64,000 bases of DNA from an uncultured Acidobacteriia bacterium (GTDB lineage Bacteria > Acidobacteriota > Terriglobia > Bryobacterales > Bryobacteraceae), in NCBI GenBank assembly GCA_903907865.1, contig CAIVPR010000098.1:89304-153303 (forward strand), written 5' to 3'. The notes beneath the pieces were generated by a model, which was not told where the DNA came from, did no database searches, and worked only from the letters and a program-made list of their open reading frames with translations. Within the stretch, counting starts at the first letter, position 1, and every line of letters begins with the position of its first letter. The position numbers were made by a program, and so were the translations under genes. Positions 35,511-46,600 of the stretch are shown here, piece after piece.

Positions 35511-36832
35511 GCGCCTCCGCCAAGAACATCGCCGAACGGACACGCCGCCGCGTTACCCTGCGCCTGATGCCGTTTCTGGTACTCGTCTATGTGATGGCTT
35601 TCCTCGACCGCGCCAACATCGGCGTGGCCAAGCTGCAAATGCAGGGCGCGCTGGGGCTCACAGACGAGATCATCGGCTTCGGCTCCGGCGTCTTCTTCGT
35701 GGGCTATTTCCTTCTGGAGGTGCCGGGCTCCCTGATCGTCGAACGCTGGAGCGCCCGCCGCTGGCTGGCCCGCATCATGGTCACGTGGGGCCTGATGGCG
35801 ACCCTCTGTGGTTTTGCCGGAATGCTCCCGGTCCCGCTCAGCGTCAAAACCCAGTTCTACTGCCTGCGATTCCTGCTCGGCGCGGCCGAGGCCGGCTTCT
35901 TTCCGGGCGTAGTTGTCTACCTCGCCCATTGGTTCCGCGCCGAGGACCGCTCGCGCGCCAAAGCATGGTTCATGATTGCCCAACCCCTCGCGGTCGTCGT
36001 CGGCGTGCCCATTTCCCGTTGGATTCTGGAAACGGTGCACTGGGGCGGACTCGACGCCTGGCGCTGGGTCTTCATCCTGGAAGGACTGCCGCCGGTTCTG
36101 CTGGGCTTCATCACCCTCTGGTTCCTCACCGACCATCCCGTCGAAGCCCGCTGGCTGCCCGACGACGAAAAATCGTGGCTTATTGACGAACTGGCCCGCG
36201 AGGAGCGCAACCGCGTCTCCGCAGGCCGCACCAGCATCATCGCTGCGCTCCGGCAACCGCAGACCGCGCTCATGGCGCTCTCCTTCTTCTTGATCGTGAC
36301 AGGCAACCAGGCCATCCTGTTCTTCCTGCCCTCCATCACGGAGGGGATGAAGAGCATTTCCATCACCGCGCGCACGGTTGTCTCGATCCTGCCTTACATC
36401 TGCAGCGTGGCCGGCATCCTCATCAACGGCTACTGGGCCCACCGGACAGGACGCCGCCGTCTCCACGCCGCCCTGCCGATGTTCCTCGCGGCGCTGAGCC
36501 TCGGTTCCGCGATTCTTGCCGGATCGAACCTCGCGCTCGAGATCGCCTGCCTGTGCCTGGTGGGCCTGACCTTCCAAGCCTACCTGCCGGTCTTCTGGAG
36601 CATGCCTTCCGAATTCCTCGGCAAGTCGGCGGCTGCGACGGCGGTCGGAATCGTCAATTCCTTCGGCAACCTCGGCGGCTTCGTTGGTCCGTACCTATTC
36701 GGCTACCTCCGCACCTCGACCGGTCGTTTCGAAACCGGCCTGTGGGTGCTGGTCGGCTTCATGCTGCTGGCGGGCGCCTCGACCTCGTGCATCGCTCCGC
36801 CCCGCGTGGCGTCGACACCCCGCAGTACGTAG
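35507..36832 (+). CDS. MFS transporter, anion:cation symporter (ACS) family
   Basis: About 441 residues with twelve spans. Start GTG 35507 overlaps the aldolase stop (GTGA). 'MPFLVLVYVMAFLDRANIG' is the ACS signature of the first span, followed by 'GYFLLEVPGSLIVERWSAR' (motif A region) and 'LRFLLGAAEAGFFPGVVVYL' in the fourth span. ACS members import organic anions such as hexuronates, tartrate, phthalate and 4-hydroxyphenylacetate with protons. Together with the coupled aldolase this is probably the uptake step for an acid sugar or aromatic acid breakdown product. The longer open frame upstream is inside the aldolase gene. Confidence 0.85.
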   Translation: MSASAKNIAERTRRRVTLRLMPFLVLVYVMAFLDRANIGVAKLQMQGALGLTDEIIGFGSGVFFVGYFLLEVPGSLIVERWSARRWLARIMVTWGLMATLCGFAGMLPVPLSVKTQFYCLRFLLGAAEAGFFPGVVVYLAHWFRAEDRSRAKAWFMIAQPLAVVVGVPISRWILETVHWGGLDAWRWVFILEGLPPVLLGFITLWFLTDHPVEARWLPDDEKSWLIDELAREERNRVSAGRTSIIAALRQPQTALMALSFFLIVTGNQAILFFLPSITEGMKSISITARTVVSILPYICSVAGILINGYWAHRTGRRRLHAALPMFLAALSLGSAILAGSNLALEIACLCLVGLTFQAYLPVFWSMPSEFLGKSAAATAVGIVNSFGNLGGFVGPYLFGYLRTSTGRFETGLWVLVGFMLLAGASTSCIAPPRVASTPRST

Positions 36833-36914
36833 GGGGCGACGCTACCGGGGGCGCTTGGCCGTCCGAGCACCAGGGCCGGGCTGGTGTTAAGATTTATGCA
36901 CAAGCTGTGGCGCA

Positions 36915-39083
36915 ATGGATATTGCAACCCAGACGTTCGCGATCAACTCGGATCCTCCAGGGCCAAAAAGCTCCGAAGTGCCGGGTCTATCCCATTGGGG
37001 CCCCTTCGAACTGCGCGAGAGGGTGGGTCAGGGCGCTTTCGGCGAAGTCTACCGGGCATGGGATCCGAAGCTGCAGCGGGAAGTCGCGCTGAAGCTCCTG
37101 CAGGAACGCCCAGGCAGGGCCACGAACAGCTATGATTCGGTACTGCGCGAGGCCCGCCTCACGGCCAAGGTCCGGCATCCCAATGTCGTCTCCGTGCACG
37201 GAGTCGAGGTTCACGAGGGCCGAGTCGGCTTTTGGACGGACTTCGTTCAGGGCAAGACACTTTCGACCGTCTTGGAGACCGACGGGGTTTTCGGGGCAAG
37301 GGAAGCAGCGCTGATCGGAATGGAACTGTGCCGCGCGGTCGGAGCGGTTCACGCGGCGGGTCTGCTGCATCGCGACATCAAGCCAGGCAACGTCATGCGC
37401 GAACATGGCGGTCGGATCCTGTTGATGGATTTTGGCCTCACCCAGGACTCCACTGAAGGGCATTTCGGCGGCACCCTGCCTTACATGGCACCGGAGCTGC
37501 TACGGGGGGATCAAGCTTCCGTGGCCAGCGATGTCTACGCTTTGGGTGCCCTGCTGTACGAATTGGTCTCGGGAAAACTCCCCGTGGAACCGGCACCGGG
37601 CCAACGCAATCTGATTGAGGCGTATGCCAATGGCAAGCGGCGCACACTGTTGGAGGACCGTCCGGACATTCCTCTGGAGTTCGAACAGGCCGTTTCCACC
37701 GCGCTCGAAGTGGAGCCGTCCAAGCGGTTTCAAAACGCCGGTCTCCTCTTACGCGCGTTGTCGGATGCGGCGGGAATGGCCACCTTCACGGCGGGCATGG
37801 TGCCACCTCCGGTTCGTCGGGCAAGATGGCGGTGGGGCGTGCCGGCGATCGTTGCCGCTGTCTTGGCGGCCTATTTCATTCCGGGTATTCGCGGCAGGTT
37901 CGGCCAACGTATCGACGGGACCACCGGGGTCCATGCGGACTACTTGAGCGGGCAAGATCTGCTGGACCACTTCTATCGGGTCGGAGCCGTCGAACAGGCA
38001 GTGTCGGTGCTGGAAAAGGACGTCCAGCAGGAGCCGAAATTCGCGCCCGCATGGGCTGGCCTCGGACGCGCCTACTGGCGACGTTACCAGAACACGAGAG
38101 ATTCCAATGACCTTTCCATGGCCAAGGACGCGTCCTCGAAGGCGCTGGAACTGGAAGACAATCTGGTTGCGGCCCACATCACCCTCGGGCTGATCTACAC
38201 CGAGGGCGGGCGCAACGATCTGGCGACCCACGAACTGGAGTTGGCCCGGAACCTGGATTCCACCAACGCCGAAGCCTGGGCAGCGCAAGGGGACCTCTAT
38301 CGTAGGGAGCACCGCAACTCCGAGGCGGAGGAGGCCATGCAAAAGGCCGCCGACATGGAACCCGGCGACTGGCGCTGGCAAAACCAGCTCGGCCTGTTCT
38401 ACATGTACTATTCCACTCCCGTGCGCCTCCCGCAGGCGGTGGAGAGGTTTCGGCAATCCATCGCCGCTTCGTCCGACAACCCCCGCCCCCTCAGCAATCT
38501 CGGGCTGGCGTTGATGGCGCAGGAAAACTTCCCGGAGGCGCGCGCAGCCTTCGAGAAGGCACTTCAACTGGCACCCCTCGCCAACGCGTTCTCGAACCTC
38601 GGGTTGGCGCTATTTTTCGAGGGTGATTACGAAAAGGCTGCGGAGATGCACCAGCGGTCGTTGGAACTGAATCCGACGAGCTACATTGCGGCCGGGAACC
38701 TGGCCGGGGCGTTGGAGTGGGCACCGGGTCGGAAGGAAGAGTCTCGCAACGCGTATTCAACTGCCATTGGTCTGGCTGAAAAGGCACTGCGGGAGAGGCC
38801 CAAGGACGCCGAGGTCCTTGCCAGTTTGGGAAACTACTACGCGGCTTTGAACGATACGGCGAAAAGCCTGCCGCTCCTGCGGCAAGCCGTCGCTCTGGAC
38901 CCGAAGAGCCCCTCCGTCCTATTCCAGGCTCTTGAGGGCTATGAGATGCTGCACCGGCGCGACGAAGCGTTGCGGTATCTGCGGAGGACGATTGACGCGG
39001 GCTACCCGAAAGGGTATCTGAAACGCACACCGTCGTTAGCGGGCTTGCGGTCGGAACCCTCTTTTTCGTCTGCGATGAAATAA
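36915..39083 (+). CDS. Transmembrane Ser/Thr protein kinase with C-terminal TPR repeats
   Basis: 722 residues. Kinase domain (about 28-285): glycine loop 'RVGQGAFGEVYRAWD', K60 in 'EVALKLL', 'LLHRDIKPGNVM' (H152-R-D154), 'MDFGLT' (DFG from 172), 'GGTLPYMAPELLRG' and 'ASDVYALGALLYEL'. One span at about 303-320 ('WGVPAIVAAVLAAYFIPG') separates it from at least eight TPR-like units, e.g. 'AWAGLGRAYWRRYQNT', 'AHITLGLIYTEGGRND', 'AWAAQGDLYRREHRNSEAEE', 'PLSNLGLALMAQENFPEAR' and 'AFSNLGLALFFEGDYEKAAE'. Unlike the 22-kb kinase this one keeps the HRD arginine. It stands alone, without phosphatase or FHA gene. The TPR part probably binds other proteins outside the membrane. Confidence 0.9.
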   Translation: MDIATQTFAINSDPPGPKSSEVPGLSHWGPFELRERVGQGAFGEVYRAWDPKLQREVALKLLQERPGRATNSYDSVLREARLTAKVRHPNVVSVHGVEVHEGRVGFWTDFVQGKTLSTVLETDGVFGAREAALIGMELCRAVGAVHAAGLLHRDIKPGNVMREHGGRILLMDFGLTQDSTEGHFGGTLPYMAPELLRGDQASVASDVYALGALLYELVSGKLPVEPAPGQRNLIEAYANGKRRTLLEDRPDIPLEFEQAVSTALEVEPSKRFQNAGLLLRALSDAAGMATFTAGMVPPPVRRARWRWGVPAIVAAVLAAYFIPGIRGRFGQRIDGTTGVHADYLSGQDLLDHFYRVGAVEQAVSVLEKDVQQEPKFAPAWAGLGRAYWRRYQNTRDSNDLSMAKDASSKALELEDNLVAAHITLGLIYTEGGRNDLATHELELARNLDSTNAEAWAAQGDLYRREHRNSEAEEAMQKAADMEPGDWRWQNQLGLFYMYYSTPVRLPQAVERFRQSIAASSDNPRPLSNLGLALMAQENFPEARAAFEKALQLAPLANAFSNLGLALFFEGDYEKAAEMHQRSLELNPTSYIAAGNLAGALEWAPGRKEESRNAYSTAIGLAEKALRERPKDAEVLASLGNYYAALNDTAKSLPLLRQAVALDPKSPSVLFQALEGYEMLHRRDEALRYLRRTIDAGYPKGYLKRTPSLAGLRSEPSFSSAMK

Positions 39084-39135
39084 CGCGACGCTGTTGATCA
39101 CTTGAATGTAAACTTGAAGTCTGACAAGGAACACT

Positions 39136-39249
39136 ATGGAAGATGAATCTCTGAATTACCCAACCAGCGAGAGCAACACGCCCGATGAAGTCGGACAAGC
39201 TTTCGAGGCCGATCCTGGTCCTGTACAGGGCGACCCAGCCGGGAACTAG
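39136..39249 (+). CDS. Candidate 37-residue acidic peptide
   Basis: ATG at 39136 is preceded by AAGGA with five bases spacing, a proper ribosome binding site. The frame reads 'MEDESLNYPTSESNTPDEVG' then 'QAFEADPGPVQGDPAGN' to a TAG at 39247-39249. It is acidic, hydrophilic and rich in Pro, Ser and Asp; no family is recognised. It lies 52 bases after the kinase-TPR stop, and a hairpin followed by six T begins 33 bases after its own stop, so a transcript covering kinase and peptide would end there. The rest of the 39084-39694 interval holds no gene I can support. Confidence 0.35.
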   Translation: MEDESLNYPTSESNTPDEVGQAFEADPGPVQGDPAGN

Positions 39250-39282
39250 CCAACTCAGCATTTCCGGTTCCCCGAATGAACG

Positions 39283-39335
39283 CTCCCTCGCGCTCGCAAA
39301 TGTGACCGAGCCGCGACCGCAAGGGAGTGTTTTTT
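39283..39335 (+). terminator. Intrinsic terminator carrying copy 2 of the dispersed 20-base element
   Basis: CTCCCTCGCGCTCGC (39283-39297) pairs with GCGACCGCAAGGGAG (39313-39327), 13 of 15 positions complementary, and six T follow at 39330-39335. The right arm belongs to GAGCCGCGACCGCAAGGGAG at 39308-39327. Confidence 0.6.
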
Positions 39336-39655
39336 CGACCCATCACCGCAAGACCCCTACAAGCTGACGCTTTTCTGCGCCGAGGCGCAGCCAGCGCCTC
39401 TTCAAAGGTGGATCGTAGTGGTTGAACACGCTCCGAACTTCCGCCGACCAAGGCGGAAAATCCTTCTCCAATTCTTATCCATCCCACCCGCCTCAATTCT
39501 AACTCCGTCCTTGGTAAAGGTGTCGATTCGCGGCCTTGACTATTGTTGAAATGTGCAAGAATGGTCTCCGCACTATCGAGGTGGTGCTGTGATCGAGTAG
39601 TACTTAGTACCCAGGCTCAACGGTTCGCGGCCGCGAACAGGGCTCGAAAAGGCTG

Positions 39656-39685
39656 TTGACACCTGAAACGTCGCGTTGGTACCAT
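39656..39685 (+). promoter_or_regulatory. Sigma-70-type promoter of the second PEP-CTERM gene
   Basis: TTGACA (39656-39661), 18-base spacer, TACCAT (39680-39685). The predicted start of transcription lies about three bases before the ATG at 39695, again a nearly leaderless message. The perfect -35 makes this credible. Confidence 0.5.
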
Positions 39686-39694
39686 GACTCAAAC

Positions 39695-40396
39695 ATGTCT
39701 AGGTCCATCCTCTTCCTCGTCTTCCTGAGCCTGCTGGCTGCCCCGGCATCCTATGCCGCCAACCTCCCGGCAGTAATCAATTTGTCACTTTCCGCCGACC
39801 TGCCTTCCAACGGACTGCAGGAACTCGCCATCACCAACGAAACCGGAAGCTCCAACGGTTGCTCCGCCATGTACGAGGTTTGCGACACCCTCGCGATCAC
39901 CAATTGGACCCTCACCCTCACCTACACCAGCACCTTCTACAACAACCCGACGCCGGTGCTGGCATCGCCCTACGTCCTCCACTGGCAAAATTCCGGTGAC
40001 AACATTCTTGCTACGGCGGCCAAGACTCTCGACTTCGACCTCTGCAACGGCGCCAGCGTCTCGAGTTGTACCACTCCGACCACCGTCATTACCCGGATCG
40101 ATTTCACCGGCACCTTGGACCAGTCCAGCTTCGCCATCTTCGATCCCGCCGCCAACGGTGGCACGGGGGGACCGGGCCCGACGTTCTTTGCCAATCCCAC
40201 GTTCTCCGTCACCTTGACTCCCACCGGCGACTATCCCGGCAATTACTTCGAGTCCACCGACGGCTACGTCGCCGACCAGGCCCAAAACGTCGTCGCCCCG
40301 GAGCCGGGCTCCACCCTGCTTCTTTTGATTGGCGGATTGTGTGGCGGCGCCGCAAGGATCGCCTCCCGGGCCGGGGCGCGAAAAATATTCTCGTAG
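39695..40396 (+). CDS. PEP-CTERM sorting domain protein
   Basis: About 233 residues. A signal peptide ('SILFLVFLSLLAAPASYAA') is followed by a beta-rich Thr/Asn-rich domain with four cysteines and ends with 'VAPEPGSTLLLLIGGLCGGAA' and a basic tail ('RAGARK'), the PEP-CTERM exosortase signal. I take ATG 39695 because it gives a proper signal peptide and fits the promoter just upstream; an open frame from 39656 would start inside the -35. Sequence 'GGTGGPGPTFFANPTFSVTL' is unlike the first PEP-CTERM protein in this window, so the two are not recent duplicates. Confidence 0.8.
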   Translation: MSRSILFLVFLSLLAAPASYAANLPAVINLSLSADLPSNGLQELAITNETGSSNGCSAMYEVCDTLAITNWTLTLTYTSTFYNNPTPVLASPYVLHWQNSGDNILATAAKTLDFDLCNGASVSSCTTPTTVITRIDFTGTLDQSSFAIFDPAANGGTGGPGPTFFANPTFSVTLTPTGDYPGNYFESTDGYVADQAQNVVAPEPGSTLLLLIGGLCGGAARIASRAGARKIFS

Positions 40397-40504
40397 CCGT
40401 GTCCGGTTTTCCCCGGACCTTCCGCTAACCATATTTGAGGGCAAACCGCTCGGTGTTGTCCGGGTGGTGTCGCTGCCGCAGCAGACGCCCGTCGGCGCGT
40501 CGGA

Positions 40505-40533
40505 CGCTTCCGAGCCGCGACCGCAAGGGAGCG
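40505..40533 (+). terminator. Hairpin carrying copy 3 of the dispersed 20-base element
   Basis: CGCTTCC (40505-40511) pairs with GGGAGCG (40527-40533) with one T-G wobble. GAGCCGCGACCGCAAGGGAG is at 40512-40531. It lies 109 bases after the PEP-CTERM stop and before the giant gene. No T-run follows. Confidence 0.4.
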
Positions 40534-40627
40534 ATCACCACCGTGGGCCGCTAAAGCAGCAAGCAACGAAGCAGCAATCAACCAAGCCGGAAAAGCCGGA
40601 AACAGAAAAGGACCAAGCCCAAACCGC

Positions 40628-43600
40628 ATGCGCACCGCACAAACACTTGCCGCCCTTTTGCCCTTGGCCCTCGCCACCTCCCTGGCAGCCGCCGTCACCG
40701 TCTCCCTCCCCCTCAATCCCGCCTCGCCCTATGCCGGGCAGACGGTCCAGCTGAATACCACCGGCTTCGCGGGTGTGGCTTCCTCCGTCAACGTCACCAT
40801 CACGCCGCCGTCCGGCAACGGCAGTCCGGTCACCTTCGCCGCTACCACCGTCACCCCCAATGTCGCTGCCACCGCCGCCACGGCCGCGCGCAAGGTCATC
40901 TTCACCCTTCCGTCCTCCCTCGCCACCGCCGCAGCGATCTCCAATACTTCCATCAGCATCTCGGGCTCGGTCGGTGGCGTGTCCTTCACCAGCAACACGG
41001 CGTCTCCCTTTACCATCTCGCCCGTGCCCCTGATCTCCAACGTCTCCCCCGGAGCGGCCCAGTCCGGCACCACCGCGACCGGCGTCGTCATAACCCTCAA
41101 GAACACGGTTTGGGCCGCGCCCGCCAACCTGGCGCAAATCTCCGTGGGTTTCACCGGCCCGTCGAACACCTTCTTCCTCGGCACCGTGACCGGGTTCGAC
41201 GCCACGAAGCAGAAGATCACGGTCAATATCCCGGTCCCCGCCAACGCGACACCGGGCTCGTATACGGTATGCGCGATCCCCTCCGGCACGCTGACGTCCT
41301 CGTGCCCAGCCGGTTCGCCATTCCAAGTGGGCGGCTTTGCCGTCAGTTCAGCCCAAGCACTGTCCTTTTCATCCATCTCGCCCAACGTCGCAGCCCAATG
41401 CGGAGCAAACATACCCGTCGCGGTAGTGGGCACCAATACCCACTTCCTAAACGGCACCCCGGTAGCGAACTTCGGCGACGGCATCACCGTAAACTCGGTC
41501 ACGCCTGCCACCCAGACCACAGCTACCGCCAACATTTCGGTGGATTGTCTCGCACCCGTCGGACCCCGAACGGTAACGTTCGTCACCGGCGGCGAGTTCG
41601 CCCAGGCCACCAGCGGCTTCACGGTAAGCTCCAGTTCCGCCCGCATCTCCCAGATTTCCCCGGCCACGGGCGTTCAGGGGCAGAACCTGTCCGTAACCCT
41701 CACCGGCTCCGGCACCAACTGGACCCAGAGCGGCACCAGTGTCAGCTTCGGCCCCGGCATCAATGTCGGCAACGTCACGGTTAACCCCGTCGCCCAAACT
41801 CTTATCGCCTCCATCTCCATCAGCCCCATCGCCGCCCTCGGCACCTACTCCGTCACCGCCACCACCAACGGCGAGATCGCCAGCATCGCCAACGCCTTCA
41901 CCGTCACGGTCGCTTCCGCCCCCAAGCTGCTCTCCGTCACCCCGACCACCGGCACCCAGGGCGCGACCGGCCTTGCCCTCGCCGTCGTCGGCTCCAACAC
42001 CGAATTCACCAAGAAACTTCTCTTCGACTTCGGGGCCAATATCTCCACTTCCGTCGCCGTCACCGATGACACCCATGCCACGGTTACCATCGGTATCGCG
42101 CCGGTCGCCTACACGGGCACCCGGTCGGTCATCCTTTCGACACTCGCCCTCGGCACCGACTTCGCCACCGACCTCCCCTTCAGCTTCTCCGTCCTCCCCG
42201 GTGCCGCCACCATCACCTCCGTCGCGCCCACCTCGCTGATTGCGGGCAAGAGCTACCAGTTGCAAGTACAGGGTTCCGGCACTCACTGGGTGCAAGGCCT
42301 GACGACAGCCTCGGTCGGAGGTGCCGTAGTCAATCGCGTCACCATCTCCCAGACCGACGCCACAAAGGCTTTCGTCGATATCACGGTCCCCGCCACCGCC
42401 CCGTTCGGTACTACAGGCTTCAGCATGACCACCGGCGGCGAAACGGCGACCTTGACCGCCAGCATCGGCGGATCGGGCACCCAGAGCGGACTCAGCATCA
42501 GCGGTTGCAACCCGACGCTCTCCCTCAACCCCGCCTCCGGCATGATCGGAACGTCGCCGGTGATCGGGTTCACGGTCGACTGCGTCGCGTTCACCGCGGG
42601 AACCTTCGCCACCATCGACGGCCAGGGCGTCACCCTCCCCACTTACAGCTTCCCCGTCGGCCAGTCCACCGGTGCCGCAACTTTCGTGATCACACCCACC
42701 GCGCCCACCGGCCTTCGCACTGTCACCCTGACCATCCCCGGCTCGCCGTCCACTGTGGTCACCGCCCGGTTCAACGTGACCAGCACTCCGGCGGTAATCA
42801 CCAGCATTGCGCCGTTCCACCACGCGCCCGACGCGATCACCTTCCCGGTCACCATTACTGGTGCCTACACACACTTCGACTCCACCACTGCCGTGGGCAT
42901 CGGTCCCACCACCAACGGCACCTTCGGCACGCCCTACAACGTCACGAACACGCAATTGACTGTCAACCTGACCATCCCCTTGACCGCCCCGGTCGGCTGG
43001 CATCCGGTGTTTGTCAACACGGGTTCCGAGCAATTGGTGACGAACTTCTACATCGATTCCAGCATCATCTCGCCAACCCTGACCTTGGTCTCGCCATCGT
43101 CCGCTTCTCAGGGCCAGGGCCCCATCACCGTTACCATCACCGGTGCCAACACCAATTTCACAGCCAACACCCTCCCGATCCTCGGCCAAGGCGTCACCGT
43201 CACCAACTGGGCAATGATCGACAACCTCCACGGCACCGCCACCATTTCCGTGGATCCCCGCACTCCTGTTGGTGGCCGTTCCGTTGAAATGATCACCAAC
43301 CTCGGGAACGGTGCCATTGACGATGTCTCCCACCCCGGCCTGTTCGGCGTCACGACCGGTATCGCCGCCATTTCATCCGTAAACGGCACTTCCGGTAAAC
43401 TCACCCTCAGCCAGGGGGACACGGGGGTTCCGTTCACCATCACCGGCACTTCCAATACCGTCAACGGAGTCACCGTTTACAGCACCCATTTCCTCGACGG
43501 GGCCACCACCGTGAATTTCGGCTCCGGGATCAGCGTCAGCGACCTCGCCGTGGTGGACGCCGGCCACCTCACCGGACACATCACCGCCAGCTATTCGGCT

Positions 43601-46600
43601 GCCACCGGCTACCGCGGCATCACCGTAACCACCCTCGGCGAAACCGCCCCCTCCGCGTCCGACGCCTTGCTGGTCAACATCACCCAGCCCTCCGGCATGA
43701 CTCTGACCCCGACCACCGTCCAGCAGGGCACCCAGGTCTCCCTCCAGGTCCAAGGCATCGGCACCCACTGGGTCGACGGCGTGACCACCGCCACCTTCGG
43801 CAACAACAACGGACTCACGGTGAACTCCTTCGCGGTCAATGCCACCACCCAACAGGCCACTCTGAACCTGTCGGTGGCCAGTACCACCTACCTGACCCAG
43901 CCCTACACGACTCAGAATCCTTACACTCTGACGGTCACCACCCAGTCCGGCTCCAACATCGAGACCTTCTCGCTCCCCAACATCCTCACCGTTACCCCCG
44001 GTGCCGCCATCATCACCGGCGTGTCCCCCACGTCCGGCAACCAGGGCACCACGAAGAACGTGTCCATTACCGGCCAGAGCACCCACTTTCAGAACGGTGT
44101 TACCCAGGCGATCATGACCTCCGGTACCTGCCCGCCCAGCTGGTACAGCCTGGTGGACGTCAATGTGGCCAGCGTGGTCGTCTCCGATGCCCTCCACGCC
44201 ACCCTATCCGTGGCCGTCAGCACCAATGCCCCCACCGGCCTCCGCACCCTTTGCGTCTTCACCCAGGGCGAAGTGGCCAGCTATTCGAACGCCTTCACCG
44301 TCCTCCCCGGCACTCCGACCCTCAACGGAGTCTCCCCGGTCAGCGGCACCCAAGGCTCCACCCAGACCCTCACCATCCTCGGCCAATTCACCCACTGGGG
44401 TTCCAGCACCACGGCCACTTTCGGGCAGGGAATCACCCAAATCGGCAACCTGAGCATTGCAACGGACGCCACAGGCAACCAGACCGCCACCGCGCAGGTC
44501 TCCATCAGCCCCCTCGCCTACACCGGCCCCCGTACGGTCACCCTCACCACGGGCACCGAAATAGTCTCCGGGAGTTTCTTTGCGGTTACCCCGAGCGACG
44601 CCATCATCAACACCCTCTCCAACACCACCGCCAACCAGGGCGCGCAGAACGTCCTGATCCAGATCAACGGCTTCCACACCCACTGGGCGCAGGGGCAAAC
44701 ACAGTTCCAGCTCACCGGTGACGGTATTACCGTCAATGGATTCCAAGTCGTGGACGCCACAACCGCCCTCGCCACGGTCTCGATTTCCCCCACCGCCACC
44801 CTCGGCACCCGTTCTGTCTACATGGCGACCGCTGGCGAAATCCTCACCAAGGCCAACAGCTTCCTCATCACCGGTGGCATCCCCGCCATCACCTGCGTGT
44901 CGCCCTACACCGTCACGCAGGGTCAGCAGGGCGTGAACATCGGCATCTGCGGTGCCTATACAACCTGGACCTCCGCAACCACCCACACCTCCATCGATTC
45001 CGACCTGGTTGTCACCCCTGCGACCGTCGTCAACAACAACACCAGCATCACCGCTGTGGTGAACGTGTCCGCCACGGCAGCACTTGGAATCCACACCCTC
45101 ACCGTGCAAACCGGGTCTCAGGTCCTGACTGCCAACGTGAACGTCATCGCCTCCGGCAGCGGCGGAAGCGGCGGCGGCACCCCGCCCGTCCCCTACATCT
45201 CCTACATGAATCCGGGCCAGGCACTCGTCGGCCAGACCCTCGACGTCTACTTCTCCGGCAGCAACACCAAGTGGCAGCCCGGCAGTTCCACCATCAGCTT
45301 CGGCGCGGGTGTCACAGTGAATTCGTTCCAGGTGAGCGGCCTCACCAGCGCCGTCGCCAACATCACCATCGCTGGGGGGGCCGGAGTCGGCTCCCGCACG
45401 GTCACCATCGCCACAGGCAACACCGAGACCGAAACCAACTCCTTCTCGGTCACCGTCGGCACTCCCGTCATCTCCCTGATCGATCCCGGCAGCATCCTCC
45501 AAGGCCAGACCCGCGACTTCGACGTGGTCGGCCAGTTCATTTCCTTCTTCAGCGGCACCACGTTCAGCGCCTGCTCAGGAGTGACCGTCAACAGCGTCAC
45601 CATTGATAACGGCACCGCCCGTGTGAACATGACCGCCTCGCCCACCGCCCCGGTGGGGAGTTGCACCCTGACTTCGACCTCGACCCGCGGGACAGCCTCC
45701 GGCCAGTTCTCCGTCGTTCCCGGCACAGCCATCATCACCGGACTCACACCCAACACGGCCCTCCAGGGTACTGCCCTGACTGGCGTCACCCTCACCGGCT
45801 ACATGACCCACTGGGGCGCGACCACCTTCAACTTCGGCTCCGGCATCACCGTTTCGAACGTCCGCAACGTCACCGCGACGTCCGCCACAGTCGATCTCAC
45901 CCTCGACCCCTACGCTTCCGTCGGCACCCACACAGTCACCGCCGCCACCGGAGGCGAAACCGCCACGCTGAACAGCGGCTTCGTCGTCCAGCCCGGCACG
46001 CCGATTCTGCTTTCCTCCACCCCGTCGAGCGTCCAACAGCAATCGAACTTCAGCATCGGCATCCTCGGCCAGTACACCACCTTCCAGAGTTCCGCCACCA
46101 CCGTGAGCCTCGGAGCGGGAGCCCTGAACGTTGTGGCGACCCCGACTTCCGAAACCTCCCTCACCGTCACCGGAAGTATCGACCCCGTCACCTACACTGG
46201 CAGCCGTGACATCACCGTCACCATGGGATCGCGGGTGATGACGCTGTACAACGCCCTCACCATCACCACCGGTCCTGCCGCCGTCACCTCGCTGAACCCC
46301 GCGCAGGGGAATCTCGGACAGACCTTGAACGTTGCGGTCACCGGCACCAACACGCACTTCACGCGGTCCACTCCGGTGGCCAACTTCGGCTCGGGCGTCA
46401 CAGTGAACTCGGTCACGGTCTCCAGTGATACCCTCGCCACCGTCAACGTCACCGTCTCCCCGCTGGCCACCACCGGCGTGAACAACGTGACCATGACAAC
46501 CCTTGGCGAATCCGCCTTCGGCCAAAACATCTTTACCATCGTCGGCATCCCGACCCTCACCACCGCGAACCCGGTCTCGGCACACCAGAACGACTCCAAT

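Noticed and set aside
39134..39496. 120-codon minus-strand frame in the gap before the second PEP-CTERM gene
   Set aside because: Arg-rich, spans a terminator hairpin, and shows no family resemblance.
39537..39565. TTGACT followed by GAATGG as a promoter
   Set aside because: The -10 is poor and no gene start lies within 120 bases; the TTGACA/TACCAT pair further down fits the gene better.
40401..40418. Possible terminator stem GTCCGG/CCGGAC after the PEP-CTERM gene
   Set aside because: Only six base pairs in GC-rich DNA and no T-run; too weak to list.
41447..43333. Long minus-strand frame (628 codons) and many similar ones opposite the giant genes
   Set aside because: Gly/Asp/Val-rich shadow translation of Thr/Ser-rich GC codons on the coding strand; no domain, no start context, and the plus-strand frames are clearly real.
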